This document shows positions 30,909-33,409 of a stretch of DNA of 33,409 bases, in pieces. Position numbers and translations under genes: made by a program. How positions within the stretch are numbered: the first letter of the stretch is position 1; the number at the start of each line of letters is the position of its first letter. This DNA is from Vibrio lentus. GTDB lineage: Bacteria; Pseudomonadota; Gammaproteobacteria; Enterobacterales; Vibrionaceae. The notes beneath the pieces were generated by a model. It did no database searches. It was not told where the DNA came from and saw only the letters and a list, made by a program, of their open reading frames with translations. Where the stretch lies: the NCBI RefSeq assembly GCF_002875945.1, contig NZ_MCZK01000060.1:1-33409 (forward strand), written 5' to 3'.

Positions 30909-30930
30909 CTTTTATAGCTAAGGAATAACC

Positions 30931-31707
30931 ATGTTAAACATCGAACAAATCGCTACCAATGCAGTAAAAAACACACTCGCTTCAGCTGAGTTACAAGAAG
31001 CAATTGAGAAGAAAATTGAAGAAACAATCACCAGCGAACTTACCGACTTTTTCCGTAGTTATTCGGACTTTGGGAAAGCATTTCAAGACACGCTAAAAAG
31101 CCAACTAAAACTGGATATGGATAACCTTGGCATTCTTGAATACAACCACTTTATCACTACGACTATCCGTGAGCGTTTTAACAAACACATTGAAGGCCCA
31201 GTGATAAACCAAGTCGATACCCTGCTAAACGAGATCTGTCCTACAGCAGGCGAAACGGTTCAATTTGATGATTTGATAACCATGTTGAAAGATGGAATTA
31301 CAGATCATGAATGTGACCATTCTGGAAGATTTATGGTGTGCTTCAAGCGTGGAAATGAAAACTGGAACTCGAGCTTTATCAGTATTGGGTTTGATGGGGA
31401 AGCTGAATCAGATAGCTATCGTTCTAACGAGAATAAAAGATTTAGTGAATGCCGTGCATCCATAGAAGTCGATATCAACACCCGTAAAGTAATTGGCTTC
31501 GACATTAGCTCTCAAGGCAGCAGTAAAAAAGCAAAAGTAATCACATTCAAGCGCGATTTTGAATCTTATCTATTCCGAATGTATGCCACAGGAAGTGTTA
31601 TAGATTTTGGTGACATCCACGATCAAGTTATGGAGATTGGAAAAGGCGAAGAAATATCAGCTTACGATATGGATATAGAAACTGGCTACGATTGGGCAAA
31701 CGACTAA
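30931..31707 (+). CDS. Hypothetical early protein, 258 aa
   Basis: Unrecognised. N-terminal helical part (IEQIATNAVKNTLASAELQE), a middle with TTTIRERFNKHIEGPVINQV, and from about 125 a beta-rich part (RFMVCFKRGNENWNSSFISI, ECRASIEVDINTRKVIGFDI). The C terminus is acidic. AAGGA upstream of the ATG. Flanked on both sides by the leader repeat. Confidence 0.62.
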   Translation: MLNIEQIATNAVKNTLASAELQEAIEKKIEETITSELTDFFRSYSDFGKAFQDTLKSQLKLDMDNLGILEYNHFITTTIRERFNKHIEGPVINQVDTLLNEICPTAGETVQFDDLITMLKDGITDHECDHSGRFMVCFKRGNENWNSSFISIGFDGEAESDSYRSNENKRFSECRASIEVDINTRKVIGFDISSQGSSKKAKVITFKRDFESYLFRMYATGSVIDFGDIHDQVMEIGKGEEISAYDMDIETGYDWAND

Positions 31708-31717
31708 AACAAGAAAA

Positions 31718-31745
31718 CCCTTATCGGTGACCAAACCAATAAGGG
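31718..31745 (+). repeat. Hairpin after the 258-aa gene
   Basis: CCCTTAT and ATAAGGG pair, and GGT/ACC inside extend the stem past a mismatch around a GACCAA loop. No T run follows; the leader repeat begins right after it. Confidence 0.6.
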
Positions 31746-31816
31746 CTTACTTTGTGCAATGAGACTTAGAACTAAAGAACCAAGCCTCGCAATCAGTATA
31801 TAACTGGCTGACCACC
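31746..31816 (+). repeat. Leader repeat copy 3 with GGCTGACCACC
   Basis: The 22-base block at 31746-31767 is identical to 30868-30889, and GGCTGACCACC at 31806-31816 to 30898-30908. The enclosed ATG opens a 14-codon frame (MRLRTKEPSLAISI). Confidence 0.75.
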
Positions 31817-31866
31817 AATTTCAAGTACTTAGACTGATTGCCAGGTTTCACCCAGAAACTAAAGGA

Positions 31867-31880
31867 ACTTTGTGTAATGA
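31867..31880 (+). repeat. Leader repeat copy 4, variant containing a start codon
   Basis: ACTTTGTGTAATGA differs from the others by one base. Its ATG (31877) is the start of the next gene, preceded by AAAGGA. Confidence 0.6.
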
Positions 31881-32131
31881 CGACTTCCCTACTTCGAAAC
31901 TCTCAGGAAGAGTTTATCCATAAAAATATTCATCAAATATTACTTGGTGAAGGCTACGAACACCATGAAGCAAATCGCGCATGCAATTTCGCGATTGAAA
32001 CCTATCGAACCAACGCTTCGTTCGGAGGCCGTGGTGGAAAGTGTTTCGACTTTTGTTTAGCAAAAGCTCGCCAGTTACTTTCTCCAATGAAAAAGACAGC
32101 GAACTCTCGTAAGCGCAAGGCCGAAAAATGA
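31877..32131 (+). CDS. Hypothetical early protein, 84 aa
   Basis: Unrecognised helical, basic protein: EEFIHKNIHQILLGEGYEHH, then ANRACNFAIETYRTN and a basic end (KKTANSRKRKAEK). I choose ATG 31877, which lies in the repeated leader sequence with AAAGGA upstream, over a TTG at 31838 with no ribosome site. Overlaps the next gene by ATGA. Confidence 0.6.
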   Translation: MTTSLLRNSQEEFIHKNIHQILLGEGYEHHEANRACNFAIETYRTNASFGGRGGKCFDFCLAKARQLLSPMKKTANSRKRKAEK

Positions 32132-32508
32132 ATGAAGAACGCAAGCGCAAACAAGCTGCTGTTCGTGCACAGCGCCTAAGGGATAAGCGTAAGACCAGTG
32201 ACAATAACGATATCAGAGTGACGTTATCACCCGATGAAATGACAAAGCTTGATGATATTTGCCAGCTCTTCGCTTACCCAAGCGAACCTTACACGCAAGT
32301 TGAAGCTTTGCAGTCGCTTATTCACCGTGTTCATGCCGAGATACCAAAGATTGAAAACGATCTCGGTTGCTGCGGTAAGTGTGGTGAACAACTACCACAA
32401 GGCTGCGCTAAGTTACGCGAAGGCGGCTTGTTTAATGGGGATGCAATGTGTTGGCACACAACAAACCGAGTACGAATTATGCCACCAGCAAAAGGAGTGG
32501 CCCAATGA
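32128..32508 (+). CDS. Putative DNA-binding zinc protein, 126 aa
   Basis: A basic N terminus (RKRKQAAVRAQRLRDKRK) is followed by DIRVTLSPDEMTKLDDI, a strand-helix start similar to ribbon-helix-helix regulators. The C-terminal part has CCGKCGEQLPQGC and DAMCW, a cluster of cysteines that may bind zinc. Start ATGA-overlaps the previous gene and the stop ATGA-overlaps the next small gene. Confidence 0.62.
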   Translation: MNEERKRKQAAVRAQRLRDKRKTSDNNDIRVTLSPDEMTKLDDICQLFAYPSEPYTQVEALQSLIHRVHAEIPKIENDLGCCGKCGEQLPQGCAKLREGGLFNGDAMCWHTTNRVRIMPPAKGVAQ

Positions 32509-32597
32509 TCAGTTTCGCCGTCTATGCCGTTATTTGTACGGTGTTTTATGTTTGTTATATGAAAAGTTCAATTAAGAAAGGAAATCAAAATGGCTAA
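32505..32597 (+). CDS. Possible 30-aa single-pass membrane peptide
   Basis: MISFAVYAVICTVFYVCYMK with a short basic tail SSIKKGNQNG. Start overlaps the previous stop (ATGA) and it overlaps the alpA start by 8 bp. The AAGGAAATC ribosome site of alpA lies inside it. Hydrophobic composition and coupling support it, but it is short and unproven. Confidence 0.4.
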   Translation: MISFAVYAVICTVFYVCYMKSSIKKGNQNG

Positions 32598-32790
32598 TTC
32601 AACGATAAACCTAGCAACACAACGCTTTTTCATCAGCGATAAAGAGGTTCGTGAAACTCTTGGTATTAGCCAACCTACTCTGTGGCGTTGGACTCAAGAA
32701 CTTGGCTTCCCAAAAGCGGTGAAAGGGATGAGAGGAAAACGCCCATACAAAGAGTTCATTGAATGGGCGAAAGAGAGAGGAATGGTTTAA
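32590..32790 (+). CDS. alpA: AlpA-family excisionase-like regulator
   Basis: 66 aa, the normal size for AlpA proteins. RRFFISDKEVRETLGISQPT-type sequence (FFISDKEVRETLGISQPTLW) followed by RWTQELGFPKAVKGMRGKRP and FIEWAKERG is the MerR-like winged helix of AlpA. Such proteins promote prophage excision, directly or by activating int. AAGGA upstream of the ATG. It is the last plus-strand gene, far from int in the linear window but near it if the phage DNA is circular. Confidence 0.85.
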   Translation: MANSTINLATQRFFISDKEVRETLGISQPTLWRWTQELGFPKAVKGMRGKRPYKEFIEWAKERGMV

Positions 32791-32846
32791 TATATCAAGC
32801 CAGACAAAATTTCATATAATTTCAAGTTTCTCCAAGTTATGCTTTA

Positions 32847-33409
32847 TTATCCATAATTTGGAGTAATTTGTTTCATGCGAATAATTACATAATAATGCTT
32901 CATTTTGTCCAAGATACTCTTACTGCCACTAAAAACACTTTCTGAAAGAAGCGAACTATACTTCATCTCCCTAGATTCATCTCCACTAATTCTCCAGTAT
33001 AATGAACTATGCTTGAACAGTAGAGTCTTCGTATGTATATCATTTAATTTGGAGCTATAATTCCATAGTATTTCATGGGCTCGATTAAATATTGAATCTG
33101 ATTTTTGATTAAATCCATACGCATAAGCACTTTGTAGTAAAAGAATCTCACTTAACGTTAATTCTATATCCTTGCTCTCGCGTAAAAACAGTATTCCTTT
33201 ATCTGTAATTGCGCGATACTTATTATATTCATCTCGCTCCCCTGAGATAACTCTATCTAACCATTTTATTTTATTATTAAAATCAATTTCGAGTTCAGAT
33301 AATGTGAGAGCTGCATTATTTGCTGCACTTATTTTTTCACTTCGCCTGTATTTAACCTCTAATCTCTTTAGCTTATTTATATCTCCCTTAGGCTTTGTTG
33401 CGTAATTCA
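32847..33409 (-). CDS. C-terminal fragment of an unknown protein, 5' end cut at the window edge
   Basis: On the minus strand the frame is open from the edge, through the IS repeat, to TAA at 32849-32847, about 187 codons. It is very AT-rich. The chain is mostly helical (INKLKRLEVKYRRSEKISAA, LTLSELEIDFNNKIKWLDRV, ELTLSEILLLQSAYAYG). No known domain seen and no HNH motif. It converges with alpA (56-bp gap) and may be host sequence beyond attR or prophage cargo. Confidence 0.6.
   Translation of the reverse strand, partial: NYATKPKGDINKLKRLEVKYRRSEKISAANNAALTLSELEIDFNNKIKWLDRVISGERDEYNKYRAITDKGILFLRESKDIELTLSEILLLQSAYAYGFNQKSDSIFNRAHEILWNYSSKLNDIHTKTLLFKHSSLYWRISGDESREMKYSSLLSESVFSGSKSILDKMKHYYVIIRMKQITPNYG
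33391..33408. repeat. Terminal inverted repeat of an IS5/IS903-like element (right edge)
   Basis: GGCTTTGTTGCGTAATTC, the exact inverse of bases 1-18. The flanking 9 bases (TCTCCCTTA here, TGAGAGTGT at the left) do not match each other, so the two junctions are not the two sides of one insertion with an intact 9-bp duplication. Confidence 0.7.

Noticed and set aside
33172..33405. Plus-strand frame at the right edge
   Set aside because: It is antisense to the better minus-strand frame that runs through the edge.
1..33409. CRISPR arrays, rRNA or tRNA genes
   Set aside because: No regularly spaced repeats or cloverleaf-type sequence was found by eye.

Overview
This window is an almost complete temperate myovirus prophage, very probably from a Vibrio or a close marine gammaproteobacterial relative. 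I judge this from gene style, moderate GC by eye and a P2-like tail joined to a lambda-like head; I ran no search. Both edges end in the same 18-bp inverted sequence, which begins GGCTTTGTTG like the terminal repeats of IS903-type (IS5 family) elements. The window therefore appears to be the segment between two IS copies, or a contig broken at them. The outermost gene on each side runs into the IS end and is cut off.

Left edge (1-1308, minus): a truncated gene resembling the DNA-recognition part of McrA/HNH-type restriction enzymes, preceded by a small winged-helix regulator. Then a tyrosine integrase (1309-2511) starts one base after the tail gene D, as if it were the last gene of the late operon.

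Late genes (2513-23663, all minus, transcribed right to left). In transcription order these are holin, endolysin, lysis accessory and spanin-like genes, a 322-bp gap likely to hold cos, then terminase small and large subunits (Nu1/A type), gpW, portal, a fused ClpP-like protease/major capsid protein, DUF2190 and connector genes, then a P2-type tail and baseplate: V, W, J, I, H-like, tail fibre, sheath FI, tube FII, chaperone E with a -1 frameshift to E', tape measure T, U, X and D. Five hairpin-plus-T-run structures sit just upstream of start codons inside this unit, consistent with a late operon that depends on processive antitermination.

Cargo (23825-26157, minus): a visibly AT-rich two-gene unit, an ABC/AAA_15-type ATPase overlapping a membrane coiled-coil protein, plus a 57-aa cysteine-containing secreted protein. 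It lies between the Q-like antiterminator and the lysis genes, the position that carries Shiga toxin genes in stx phages. It is the best candidate here for an undescribed anti-phage or lysogenic-conversion system.

Early control region (26435-32790). A Q-like zinc-finger protein, lambda P-like and O-like replication proteins (overlapping by 257 bp), a 43-aa gene, a YdaT/CII-like activator and a YdaS/Cro-like repressor run leftwards. They diverge from a CI-type S24 repressor that runs rightwards. Downstream on the plus strand are small genes of unknown function, separated by a repeated leader-like sequence, and an AlpA-type regulator. A 3'-terminal gene fragment on the minus strand (32847-33409) closes the window.
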